Shown: positions 1 through 6,493 of the stretch, one piece after another
Layout of the letters: every line of letters begins with the position of its first letter
Numbering within the stretch: the stretch's first letter is position 1
Source of the DNA: an uncultured Bacillota bacterium
GTDB taxonomy: Bacteria; Bacillota; Clostridia; Peptostreptococcales; Anaerovoracaceae
NCBI GenBank assembly: GCA_946638265.1
Contig: CAMPBN010000063.1
Coordinates: 1-6,493 of the forward strand
DNA length: 6,493 bases
Reading direction: 5' to 3'
The notes under the pieces: generated by a model
The model's input: only the letters and a program-made list of their open reading frames with translations
What the model was told of the DNA's origin: nothing
The model's database searches: none
Made by a program: the position numbers and the translations under genes

Positions 1-1146
1 AGCAGTGAAGCGGAGATCACCGTCCTGGAAAAGAAAGAAAAATGCGCATCAAAAATCGCCGCCACCGGCAATGGACGCTGCAATATCACAAACGATGATT
101 GCAGCGAGAAAGAGGCGGTTTTTGATTTCTTTAAAAGACTGGGCATTTTCGTAAGATGCGAAAGAGGCGGGAGATTCTATCCTGTCAGCGGCAAGGCTTC
201 GGATGTGCGGACAGCATTGATACGGAAGGCTGAAGGACTGGGTGTGCGCATCGTTACGGATTCTCCTGCGGAGGAAATAAGGAGCTATGACGAAGGATTT
301 CAGGTTGTCTGCAGGGGCGGCAAAATATACGAAGCAGACCGCGTGCTGATAGCTGCGGGCGGCAAGGCGGCTCCGGTTTACGGCACTACAGGCGATTCGT
401 ATGTGATGGCAAGAAAGCTCGGACACAGCGTGACCAGGCTGGCACCTGCGCTGACTTCCCTGGAGATTTCGAATTGGGACAGCGCTCTGAAAGGCATTCG
501 CACTCCGGCAAGAGTGAGCCTTTCACGCAAAGGCAAAACCATAGCAGAGGAAACCGGCGAAATCATCTTCACTGAGAAGGGAATTTCGGGGGTTTGCATA
601 TTCAACCTTTCGTCCAATGTGGTTTTGGATGAGAATACTTCTTTTACAGACTATAGGCTTAAAATAAATTTTCTGGCGGGCGGTGAAGGTGAGCCGGAAG
701 AAGAGACGGAAAAACGCGTTGTTGAAATGCTTGGCTACCTTTCCGTCGAAAAAGAGAAAAAGCACGAAAAACTTTTGCTGGCAGATGCGCTTTGCACTCT
801 GACAGACGAAAGATTAACCACCATGATTGCAAAGCAGGCCGGGCTGGAAGATGCAGAAATTAACAGCTTTGACAGCGATGTGGTTTCGGATATTATCTAC
901 GTGCTGGAAAATTTCACGTTGAAAATCTGCGGTGCCGGAGGATGGGACAAGGCACAGTGCACCAGAGGCGGTGTAGTGTGCGATGAAGTGGATGAAAACA
1001 CCTGCGAATCAAGACTGGTGCCGGGGCTTTACATCACGGGTGAAGCTTTGGACTATGACGGACCTTGCGGAGGATTCAATCTTCACCATGCGTGGCTGAC
1101 CGGTATAAAAGCGGGGCGCGCGATGGCAGAACAGGCGCATTTTTAG
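1..1146 (+). CDS. BaiN/HI0933-family NAD(P)/FAD-dependent oxidoreductase (5' end outside window)
   Basis: The reading frame is open from base 1 to the TAG at 1144-1146, giving 381 visible codons. Family members are usually about 400-420 residues, so roughly 25 residues, including the N-terminal GxGxxG dinucleotide loop, lie upstream of the window. Numbering from the first visible codon, the end of the second Rossmann strand reads ITVLEK, with Glu10 in the place that normally contacts the FAD ribose. It is followed by the family signature TGNGRCNITN (22-31), a second FAD-contact segment AAGGK (118-122) leading into YGTTGDSY, and the C-terminal FAD segment LVPGLYITGEALDYDG (340-354) followed by CGGFNLHHAW. 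These identify the HI0933/TIGR00275 flavoprotein family, which includes BaiN of Clostridium scindens, reported as a bile-acid intermediate reductase. Most members have no proven substrate, so a bile-acid role cannot be claimed here. The protein looks cytosolic. It is probably the first visible gene of a co-directional group. Confidence 0.9.
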   Translation, partial: SSEAEITVLEKKEKCASKIAATGNGRCNITNDDCSEKEAVFDFFKRLGIFVRCERGGRFYPVSGKASDVRTALIRKAEGLGVRIVTDSPAEEIRSYDEGFQVVCRGGKIYEADRVLIAAGGKAAPVYGTTGDSYVMARKLGHSVTRLAPALTSLEISNWDSALKGIRTPARVSLSRKGKTIAEETGEIIFTEKGISGVCIFNLSSNVVLDENTSFTDYRLKINFLAGGEGEPEEETEKRVVEMLGYLSVEKEKKHEKLLLADALCTLTDERLTTMIAKQAGLEDAEINSFDSDVVSDIIYVLENFTLKICGAGGWDKAQCTRGGVVCDEVDENTCESRLVPGLYITGEALDYDGPCGGFNLHHAWLTGIKAGRAMAEQAHF

Positions 1147-1172
1147 TTATTTTCGGCGAGCGGCCGATTGAC

Positions 1173-1179
1173 GGGAGAG
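1173..1179 (+). promoter_or_regulatory. Shine-Dalgarno site GGGAGAG deciding a GTG start
   Basis: The purine run GGGAGAG ends 3 bases before the GTG at 1183, and its GGAG core (1174-1177) is 5 bases before it. The alternative in-frame TTG at 1168 has only a weak GGCGAG (1155-1160) in front of it. The protein read from the GTG begins (M)QYRINEVKLK, which fits the short start typical of this flavoprotein family. The five extra codons from TTG would place this purine run inside the coding region. Confidence 0.6.
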
Positions 1180-1182
1180 AAA

Positions 1183-2838
1183 GTGCAATACAGGATTAAC
1201 GAAGTAAAATTGAAAGCGGGGCAGCCGGCAGAGGACATCCCAAAGGCGATACTGAAAAAGCTGGGAAAAGCGGGGCGAGGCATCACAATCACGGACTGGC
1301 GCATCGCCCGGCAGTCTGTGGATGCCAGGGATAAGAAGAACATTTTTCTGGTGTATGGCGTGGACTTTGATCCTCTGCCGGGGGATAGGAAGCTCGATCT
1401 TCCTACGGCCGAGCCACGGGAATATATATTGCCAATGTGCGGCGAAAAGGTGCTTTCAAGCCGCCCGGTCATTTGCGGCTTTGGGCCTGCGGGTATGTAT
1501 GCGGCACTGATCCTGGCGGAGGCGGGATTTGCACCCATCGTGCTGGAGAGGGGCGCCGCCATGGAAAAACGTATTCGCGACGTGGAAAAGTATTGGCACG
1601 AAGGAAAGCTCGATCCCGAGTCCAATGTACAGTTTGGGGAAGGCGGCGCCGGCACATTTTCCGACGGCAAGCTCACCACCAATCTGAAGGATCCGAGAAT
1701 ATACAAGATATTAAAAGAATTTGCGGATGCGGGAGCAAATCCCGAGATCCTATATCTGCACAAACCGCATATCGGGACGGACGTGCTACGTGATGTGGTA
1801 GTGAATATAAGAAAAAGAATCGAAGCTCTTGGCGGCGAAATCATGTTCGAAACCCGCCTGGAAGGCCTCAAAACAGAGGAGGGCAGGCTTTCTGCCGCAG
1901 TTTTGAGCAGCACGGAAGCTTTGAAGGGAAGAGTCGAAAAGCTTTGCAAATGCACCGGTGAAAACGGCAAAAGAAAGCTCTTTGAGATAGAAACGGACAT
2001 TTTGATACTGGCTCCGGGCCACAGCGCCCGGGATACATTCCGGATGCTGCAGGATGCAGGCGTCAGGATGAGCCCGAAACCGTTTTCAATAGGTGTGCGT
2101 ATTCAGCACACTCAGGATATGATAAATCGTGCACAGTATGGCGAAGGCTGGGAAAAACTCGGTCTGCCGCCTGCCGAGTACAAGCTTTCCTACCATTGCA
2201 AAAAAGCGGAAGACGGAGGAAAGAACGACGGCAGAGGCGTCTACACATTTTGCATGTGTCCGGGCGGCGAAGTCATCGCTTCTGCGTCTGAAGAGGGCAC
2301 CATGGTCATCAACGGCATGAGTTACAGCAGCCGCGACGGCGAATTTGCCAACAGCGCAGTGCTGACGGATGTGTGCATATCAGACTTTGGCAGCAGCGAT
2401 CCCCTGGCGGGAGCGGCTTTCCAGGAAAAATACGAAAAGAAGGCGTTTGAAAACGGAGGCGGCGGCAGCCAAATGCCGCGGTGCACCTACGGCGAATTCA
2501 AAAAAGCCTTCGAAGAGCGCAGCGCCGGCTGCACCGCGCAAAATCCGGTGCTCGACTCCATCCCGGATTTTGCGGCATCGGCCATGATGGAGGCGATGCC
2601 GGCATTTGGCAGAAAGCTCCGCGGCTTTGACAGCGAAGACTCCCTGCTCTTTGCCGTGGAAAGCCGCAGCTCGAGCCCTGTCAGGATAGATCGCAACGAA
2701 GAACTGGTTGCCTGCATACAGGGACTCTATCCTTGCGGTGAAGGGGCAGGCTACGCAGGCGGAATCGTTTCCGCAGCACTTGACGGCATACGCGTAGCCG
2801 AAGAGATAATAAAAAAATTCCGGCCCGCAGAGGATTGA
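1183..2838 (+). CDS. COG2509-type FAD-dependent dehydrogenase (NAD(P)/FAD-dependent oxidoreductase)
   Basis: This is a complete 551-residue flavoprotein when read from GTG 1183; a TTG at 1168 would add five residues. After a ~90-residue N-terminal region starting RINEVKLK comes the Rossmann FAD loop GFGPAG (99-104), with the strand-2 acidic residue Glu122 in IVLERG. The family hallmark VQFGEGGAGTFSDGKLTT is at 149-166. Further conserved blocks are APGHSARDTF, KPFSIGVRIQH, GRGVYTFCMCPGGEV and NGMSYSSRDGEFANSA. The C-terminal FAD segment YPCGEGAGYAGGIVSAALDG is at 516-535. These match the uncharacterised dehydrogenase family represented by Vibrio VP0956. The reaction is unknown; a soluble cytosolic redox enzyme is the safest call. 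A Cys/Lys-rich stretch around residues 240-268 (containing CKC) looks longer than usual. The gene starts 36 bp after the previous flavoprotein and ends 33 bp before the hydrolase gene, with no terminator on either side, so co-transcription is likely. Confidence 0.9.
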   Translation: MQYRINEVKLKAGQPAEDIPKAILKKLGKAGRGITITDWRIARQSVDARDKKNIFLVYGVDFDPLPGDRKLDLPTAEPREYILPMCGEKVLSSRPVICGFGPAGMYAALILAEAGFAPIVLERGAAMEKRIRDVEKYWHEGKLDPESNVQFGEGGAGTFSDGKLTTNLKDPRIYKILKEFADAGANPEILYLHKPHIGTDVLRDVVVNIRKRIEALGGEIMFETRLEGLKTEEGRLSAAVLSSTEALKGRVEKLCKCTGENGKRKLFEIETDILILAPGHSARDTFRMLQDAGVRMSPKPFSIGVRIQHTQDMINRAQYGEGWEKLGLPPAEYKLSYHCKKAEDGGKNDGRGVYTFCMCPGGEVIASASEEGTMVINGMSYSSRDGEFANSAVLTDVCISDFGSSDPLAGAAFQEKYEKKAFENGGGGSQMPRCTYGEFKKAFEERSAGCTAQNPVLDSIPDFAASAMMEAMPAFGRKLRGFDSEDSLLFAVESRSSSPVRIDRNEELVACIQGLYPCGEGAGYAGGIVSAALDGIRVAEEIIKKFRPAED

Positions 2839-2871
2839 ACATATTTGACATAAGATTTAGCGGAGAAGCAA

Positions 2872-5115
2872 ATGAGAGAATTTGGACAGAAAAAAGCAGC
2901 AGGTGCCATCATACTGGTGCTGGCTCTTGCAGCCTTTGCATTCGGACTTGACCTTGCAATAGACAAAATATTATACGAAAAAGAAGATGAAATCCCGGAG
3001 GGGCTCTTCCTGCTGGAAGAAGGCAAAGACTCGGATATATTCACTGACCTCACCGAAGGCTACTGCATCGAGGTACCGAAGGGCTGCACCGTGGACATGA
3101 GATATTCTTCCGTGAGAGCCCTGCTCGAAGGGGAAGACGCCAATATCGAAATCTATTCGCAGGAGCTTTCGGGAGATGAGACTGCGGAGAGCTATCACAA
3201 TTATTCCAACAGTTTCCTGTCTGCAGGCTTTGACAATGTGGTCTACGACGGCGAGGCAGAGTGTGATTTCGAAAACGCCAGCCTGCTGATCTGGGACAGA
3301 GAACGCCTGCCGGGAAGGACCGGAGCACGCTCACACTATGCTTCCATCGATATTCCGGTGTACGGAGAAACAGCCGAAAAAGCCGATAAAAACGATGACG
3401 GAGAAACAGCCGAAAAAGCCGGAAAAAACGATGACGAAAAAGAGGCCGCAAAAGTCTATACGATAATGATAAAATCCGAGACTCCGCTCACTACGGACTC
3501 GGCCATAATCAGGATGGCGGAAAACTTCAGCCTGCTGGATGAAGAAGAGATGACAGCTCTCACGGGAAGCCCTGAAGGCGCGGAAAGCTATACCGCCAAG
3601 ACCAAGGCTGTGGACCTGAAAAAGCGTGGTTTTAACGACGAGACCAAAGATTTTTACGAAGAATATTTCGGAGAGGATGCAGGGCTTAAATGGGGCATCT
3701 TCGAGCCGCAGACAGCCAGATTTGATTTTTCGCGTCTCGACTCATACGAAGAAGAACTTGACTATGATTTTCCTGTGATCGTCAACTACACTCAGGTGCG
3801 CAGAACGCCGCATCCAAATCTGCGGGAAAGACTGGACTCCGCATGGGAGCGCAAGCACAAGGTTTTGGAATTGACGCTTCAGATAGTACCTATCGAAGAC
3901 GGCAATATGATGTACCATCTCCTGCAGGGAGAGTGCGATGATTTTTTGAAAGACTATGCCAAAGTGATCGCAGACTTCGGACATCCCGTGATCTTCCGCC
4001 CGTTCAACGAAATGAACGGTGACTGGTGCATTTATTCGGCATTCCATACTTCCAAAGACACTGACATCTACAAGGAAGTCTACACATACATTTACGATAT
4101 CTTTGAAGAGGCGGGGGCCAACGCCAACACCATCTGGGTATGGAATCCGAACAGCGTTTCATTCCCTGACTTTGACTGGAACCACCCGCTGATGTATTAT
4201 CCGGGGGACGAGTACGTGGACCTGGTGGGAATGACGGCCTACAACACGGGAGACTATTACACTTCCGTTGGCGAAAAGTGGACGGAATTCGAGGACCTTT
4301 ACGAAGACCTTTACAACAGATATCTGGACTGGTTCAGCCAGCCACTCATGATTACGGAGTTTGCGTCCGCCGGATTTGGCGGCGACAAGGCGGCGTGGAT
4401 GGAGTCCATGTTCAGCCAGATCTACGGCTATGAAAAAGTGAAGATCGCCATCTGGTGGGACGGCTGTGACTGGGATGTTTACGGCAATGTCGCCAGAGAT
4501 TATTACCTAGACGAAGACCGCGAGGCTTATGCTGTCTTCAAAAAAGGCATAAAGGGTAAGATTGCTCCTGCTGTCACTATCGCGGAAGACGGCAGAGTGA
4601 AATCCCAAAAGACGTACAGCACGGGCCTTTCGGACGATGAAAGGGAAAAGCTCCTGGCAGAGATGGCAGGCTACAGAATCAGAGCCTTCAGGAAAGGCAC
4701 CACAGTGCAGGAGCTCCTCGGAAAAGGCAATAAGAACACGAGACCAGACTGGCTGGTGCTTCGAAAAGACGGCACTTACGGCTACACACCGGAAAAGTGG
4801 AACGATCTGATCAAGGCAGGTCACACTGCAGGCACTATCACAGCGGACGAGGTGAAGGCGGGAGACAAGGCTTCCAAAAATGAATCGGAGACCCCGCAGC
4901 AGGCAGCACCGCCTCCTCAGCAGGAAGTGCCGGCCCCTCAGCCTGAGAATGAGGCAAAGCCTGAAACGGAAGAAGTACAGACGCCGGGAGAAGATGCCGC
5001 AGGCAGCCCTGAAAAAGCACCTGAGAACGGCGAAAACGCTGAAGAGGTACAGGAAGGCACCGAAGACGAAAAAGAAACAGGAGGCGAAGATACGCCTCCT
5101 GTTGCAACTATTTGA
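2872..5115 (+). CDS. Exported GH26-like glycoside hydrolase with extra N-terminal region and Pro/Glu-rich tail
   Basis: This is a complete 747-residue protein. Its ATG is preceded by GGAG (2862-2865) at 6 bases. Residues 1-8 are charged (KK at 7-8) and 9-30 are hydrophobic, forming a signal peptide (possible AFA site at 21-23) or membrane anchor; no lipobox Cys is present. Residues ~45-240 form an unrecognised extracytoplasmic region that contains a 12-residue tandem repeat (165-188). Residues ~265-560 resemble a GH26 (clan GH-A) barrel: WGIFEPQ (274-280), RPFNEMNGDW (376-385) with probable acid/base Glu380, WVWNPN, YYPGDEYVDLVGMTAYN, and PLMITEF (491-497) with probable nucleophile Glu496. 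The spacing of the two Glu residues (116) suits the family. Most GH26 enzymes have His before the acid/base, but this one has Asn379, so mannan should not be assumed as substrate. Residues ~666-747 are a Pro/Glu/Gln/Ala-rich tail with no LPXTG or C-terminal hydrophobic anchor. I infer an endo-acting polysaccharide hydrolase outside the membrane. Confidence 0.85.
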   Translation: MREFGQKKAAGAIILVLALAAFAFGLDLAIDKILYEKEDEIPEGLFLLEEGKDSDIFTDLTEGYCIEVPKGCTVDMRYSSVRALLEGEDANIEIYSQELSGDETAESYHNYSNSFLSAGFDNVVYDGEAECDFENASLLIWDRERLPGRTGARSHYASIDIPVYGETAEKADKNDDGETAEKAGKNDDEKEAAKVYTIMIKSETPLTTDSAIIRMAENFSLLDEEEMTALTGSPEGAESYTAKTKAVDLKKRGFNDETKDFYEEYFGEDAGLKWGIFEPQTARFDFSRLDSYEEELDYDFPVIVNYTQVRRTPHPNLRERLDSAWERKHKVLELTLQIVPIEDGNMMYHLLQGECDDFLKDYAKVIADFGHPVIFRPFNEMNGDWCIYSAFHTSKDTDIYKEVYTYIYDIFEEAGANANTIWVWNPNSVSFPDFDWNHPLMYYPGDEYVDLVGMTAYNTGDYYTSVGEKWTEFEDLYEDLYNRYLDWFSQPLMITEFASAGFGGDKAAWMESMFSQIYGYEKVKIAIWWDGCDWDVYGNVARDYYLDEDREAYAVFKKGIKGKIAPAVTIAEDGRVKSQKTYSTGLSDDEREKLLAEMAGYRIRAFRKGTTVQELLGKGNKNTRPDWLVLRKDGTYGYTPEKWNDLIKAGHTAGTITADEVKAGDKASKNESETPQQAAPPPQQEVPAPQPENEAKPETEEVQTPGEDAAGSPEKAPENGENAEEVQEGTEDEKETGGEDTPPVATI
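3364..3435 (+). repeat. 36-bp in-frame tandem duplication within the hydrolase gene
   Basis: Two adjacent 36-base units (3364-3399 and 3400-3435) differ at only two bases (GAT against GGA in the eighth codon). Each encodes GETAEKAxKNDD, residues 165-176 and 177-188 of the hydrolase. The repeat is Lys/Asp/Glu-rich and sits between two segments that look like beta strands (ASIDIPV before, KVYTIMIKS after). It therefore looks like a recently expanded loop or linker inside the N-terminal region. The near identity at third codon positions argues for a recent duplication. Confidence 0.9.
5069..5103 (-). terminator. Intrinsic terminator of gpmI, embedded in the hydrolase coding sequence
   Basis: A perfect 11-bp inverted repeat pairs AACAGGAGGCG (5076-5086) with CGCCTCCTGTT (5093-5103) around a 6-base loop (5087-5092). 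Read on the - strand, the hairpin begins 4 bases after the gpmI stop codon and runs into TTTCTTTTT (5077-5069), the U-rich tract expected of a Rho-independent terminator. Read on the + strand, the hairpin is followed by GCAACTATTTGATTAG, a poor U-tract, so termination of the hydrolase transcript here would be weaker. The whole structure lies within the last ~16 codons of the hydrolase gene and encodes the TGGEDTPPV portion of its tail. Confidence 0.8.
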
Positions 5116-6493
5116 TTAGGCTTCTACCTGTCATTTCCGCAGGCTGCGGCAGATTCATCAGTGTCAGAAGTGATGGTGCCAGGTCTGCGAGTCTGCCACC
5201 GTCAAGCAGCTGACGAGGATGGTTTGCGATATGTACCAGAGGTACAGGGTTCAGCGAATGTGCCGTCATAGGCTGGCCGTTTTCGTCTATCATGCAGTCT
5301 GCATTGCCGTGGTCTGCCGTCAGCAGAATCTGACCGTCGCGGGCGAGCACATCTTTTACTATTTTGTCTACACATACATCAAGCGCTTCGATGGCCTTTA
5401 CGGCAGCAGGAATGATGCCTGTATGGCCCACCATATCGGCATTGGCGAAGTTCAGGATGATGAGATCGTATTTGTCTTCGGCCAGCTTTTCCAGCACTTT
5501 GTCAGTCACCTGATATGCGCTCATTTCAGGCTGCAGGTCGTAGGTGGCTACCTTTGGCGAAGGGATGAGCTCTCTGTCTTCGCCCGGATTTGGCGCTTCC
5601 ACGCCGCCGTTGAAGAAGAATGTCACATGGGCATACTTTTCGGTTTCGGCAATACGCAGCTGGGCCAGTCCCAGAGAAGAAATATATTCACCAAGAGTAT
5701 TTTTATAGCTTTCCGGAGGGAAGGCTATTTTTACATTTGGCATGGTGGCATCGTAGAGCGTCATGCAGGTATAGAAAATATTTTTCGGCTGAGCCTTGCG
5801 TGTAAAGCCGTCAAAGTCTGGATCTGCGAAGGTGCGCGTAATCTGGCGCGCGCGGTCCGGACGGAAATTGAACATGATGATGGCGTCGTTGTCCTTTACC
5901 GGGATGAACGGGCTTTCAGGGGAAGTCACCACTGTCGGCTTTACAAATTCATCGTTTTCGTCTCTCGCATAGGCTGCTTCCACAGCTTCTTTGGCGGTTG
6001 CCGCTTTGATGCCTTCGCCGAGAGTGAGTGCGTCGTATGCCAGCTCGATTCTCTCCCAGCGCTTGTCTCTGTCCATGGCATAATACCTTCCGGAAACCAC
6101 GCCGATGCGGCCAAGGCCAACCTTTTTCAGATGCTCCTCCAATTTTTCGATAAATTCACATGCACATCTTGGCGGTACATCGCGGCCGTCCAGGAATGTG
6201 TGGACTTCCAGCGTAGGAACGCCTCTTTTTTTGGCCATATCCACAAGCGCCAGCAGGTGGTCTATATGGCTGTGAACTCCGCCGTCGGACAAAAGTCCAT
6301 AGAGATGAAGTGTGGAACCGTTTTTCTTCGCATGTTCCATGGCACCGATCAAGGCTTCGTTTTCAAAAAAGTCGCCGTCTTCGATGGATTTGGTGATGCG
6401 GGTAAGCTCCTGATATATGATGCGGCCTGCGCCTATATTGAGATGTCCCACCTCTGAATTTCCCATCTGACCGTCAGGCAGGCCTACGTCCTT
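5108..6493 (-). CDS. gpmI: 2,3-bisphosphoglycerate-independent phosphoglycerate mutase (5' end outside window)
   Basis: The frame is open on the - strand from the right edge to TAG at 5110-5108, giving 461 visible residues. The family is about 510 residues, so ~50 N-terminal residues are missing. The enzyme interconverts 3- and 2-phosphoglycerate in glycolysis and gluconeogenesis through a phosphoserine intermediate and two divalent metals, usually Mn2+. The catalytic Ser lies in MGNSEVGH (Ser codon 6457-6455). The other conserved groups are present in order: DGGVHSH (His at 6274-6272), LDGRDVPPR, SGRYYAMDRDKRWER, NFRPDRARQ (5869-5843), NADMVGHTG (metal-binding Asp 5437-5435 and His 5425-5423), TADHGNAD (Asp-His 5314-5309) and TAHSLNPVP (His 5260-5258). 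All metal and substrate residues I can check are intact, so it should be active in the cytosol. The Met codon at 6466 is internal: nine further in-frame codons (KDVGLPDGQ) precede it up to the edge. It ends the - strand transcript, converging on the hydrolase gene with an 8-bp overlap. Confidence 0.97.
   Translation of the reverse strand, partial: KDVGLPDGQMGNSEVGHLNIGAGRIIYQELTRITKSIEDGDFFENEALIGAMEHAKKNGSTLHLYGLLSDGGVHSHIDHLLALVDMAKKRGVPTLEVHTFLDGRDVPPRCACEFIEKLEEHLKKVGLGRIGVVSGRYYAMDRDKRWERIELAYDALTLGEGIKAATAKEAVEAAYARDENDEFVKPTVVTSPESPFIPVKDNDAIIMFNFRPDRARQITRTFADPDFDGFTRKAQPKNIFYTCMTLYDATMPNVKIAFPPESYKNTLGEYISSLGLAQLRIAETEKYAHVTFFFNGGVEAPNPGEDRELIPSPKVATYDLQPEMSAYQVTDKVLEKLAEDKYDLIILNFANADMVGHTGIIPAAVKAIEALDVCVDKIVKDVLARDGQILLTADHGNADCMIDENGQPMTAHSLNPVPLVHIANHPRQLLDGGRLADLAPSLLTLMNLPQPAEMTGRSLIK

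Noticed and set aside
1143..2000. A 285-codon open frame on the - strand, antisense to the COG2509 dehydrogenase
   Set aside because: The protein is Ser/Pro-rich with no recognisable motif and lies wholly opposite a well-conserved flavoprotein. It is best explained as a shadow frame.
2014..2031. GC-rich hairpin CCGGGC / GCCCGG inside the dehydrogenase gene
   Set aside because: Only 6 bp with no T-tract on either side, and it encodes the conserved APGHSARD motif; chance pairing is sufficient.
2845..2856. Perfect -35-like TTGACA (2845-2850) just upstream of the hydrolase gene
   Set aside because: At 17-base spacing the -10 position (2868-2873) reads GCAAAT and overlaps the start codon. The TAAGAT at 2851 is directly adjacent and so too close. 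No usable promoter results.
5137..5149. Small hairpin CCGCA-GGC-TGCGG as a possible + strand terminator after the hydrolase gene
   Set aside because: The stem is only 5 bp with a 3-base loop and no U-rich tract follows. It lies in conserved gpmI coding sequence.
5219..6457. A 412-codon open frame on the + strand, antisense to gpmI
   Set aside because: It shares triplet boundaries with gpmI, so it stays open wherever gpmI avoids TTA, CTA and TCA codons. It ends exactly at the TCA codon of the catalytic Ser (6455-6457). The opposite strand carries every gpmI motif, so this is a shadow frame.
6464..6466. Met codon at 6466 as the start of gpmI
   Set aside because: Nine upstream in-frame codons encode KDVGLPDGQ, the normal sequence before MGNSEVGH in this family, so the true start lies beyond the window edge.

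Overview
The window looks like ordinary chromosomal DNA from an anaerobic member of the Bacillota, probably a Clostridia-type gut or sediment bacterium. GC content is moderate (around 50% by eye) and Shine-Dalgarno sites are purine-rich. The gene content fits: two FAD-dependent oxidoreductases of families common in Clostridia, a secreted GH26-type glycoside hydrolase, and a cofactor-independent phosphoglycerate mutase. This placement is an inference from gene content; no marker here fixes the genus. Coding density is close to 100%, and there is no non-coding stretch longer than about 40 bases.

Layout: three genes lie on the + strand and one on the - strand. Bases 1-1146 hold the 3' part of a BaiN/HI0933-family flavoprotein whose first ~25 residues lie outside the window. 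It is followed after 36 bp by a COG2509-type FAD-dependent dehydrogenase (1183-2838; GTG start preferred over an upstream TTG). After a further 33 bp comes a large exported GH26-like glycoside hydrolase (2872-5115) with a membrane or signal segment, an extra N-terminal region containing a 36-bp tandem duplication, a catalytic barrel, and a Pro/Glu-rich tail. The short gaps, shared direction and lack of terminators suggest one transcript, though no functional link between the flavoproteins and the hydrolase is obvious.

From the right edge, gpmI (6493 down to 5108) runs towards this group and lacks only its first ~50 residues. It meets the hydrolase gene tail to tail with an 8-bp overlap of the reading frames. 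A perfect 11-bp inverted repeat (5076-5103) lies inside the last codons of the hydrolase gene and 4 bp past the gpmI stop. On the - strand it is followed by a T-rich tract, so the hydrolase C-terminal codons also appear to be the gpmI terminator.

I found no CRISPR array, tRNA, rRNA, insertion sequence, riboswitch or phage-like module. The points most worth a second look are the coding-embedded terminator at the convergent overlap, the unusual architecture and Asn-Glu acid/base motif of the GH26-like protein, and the in-frame tandem repeat within it.
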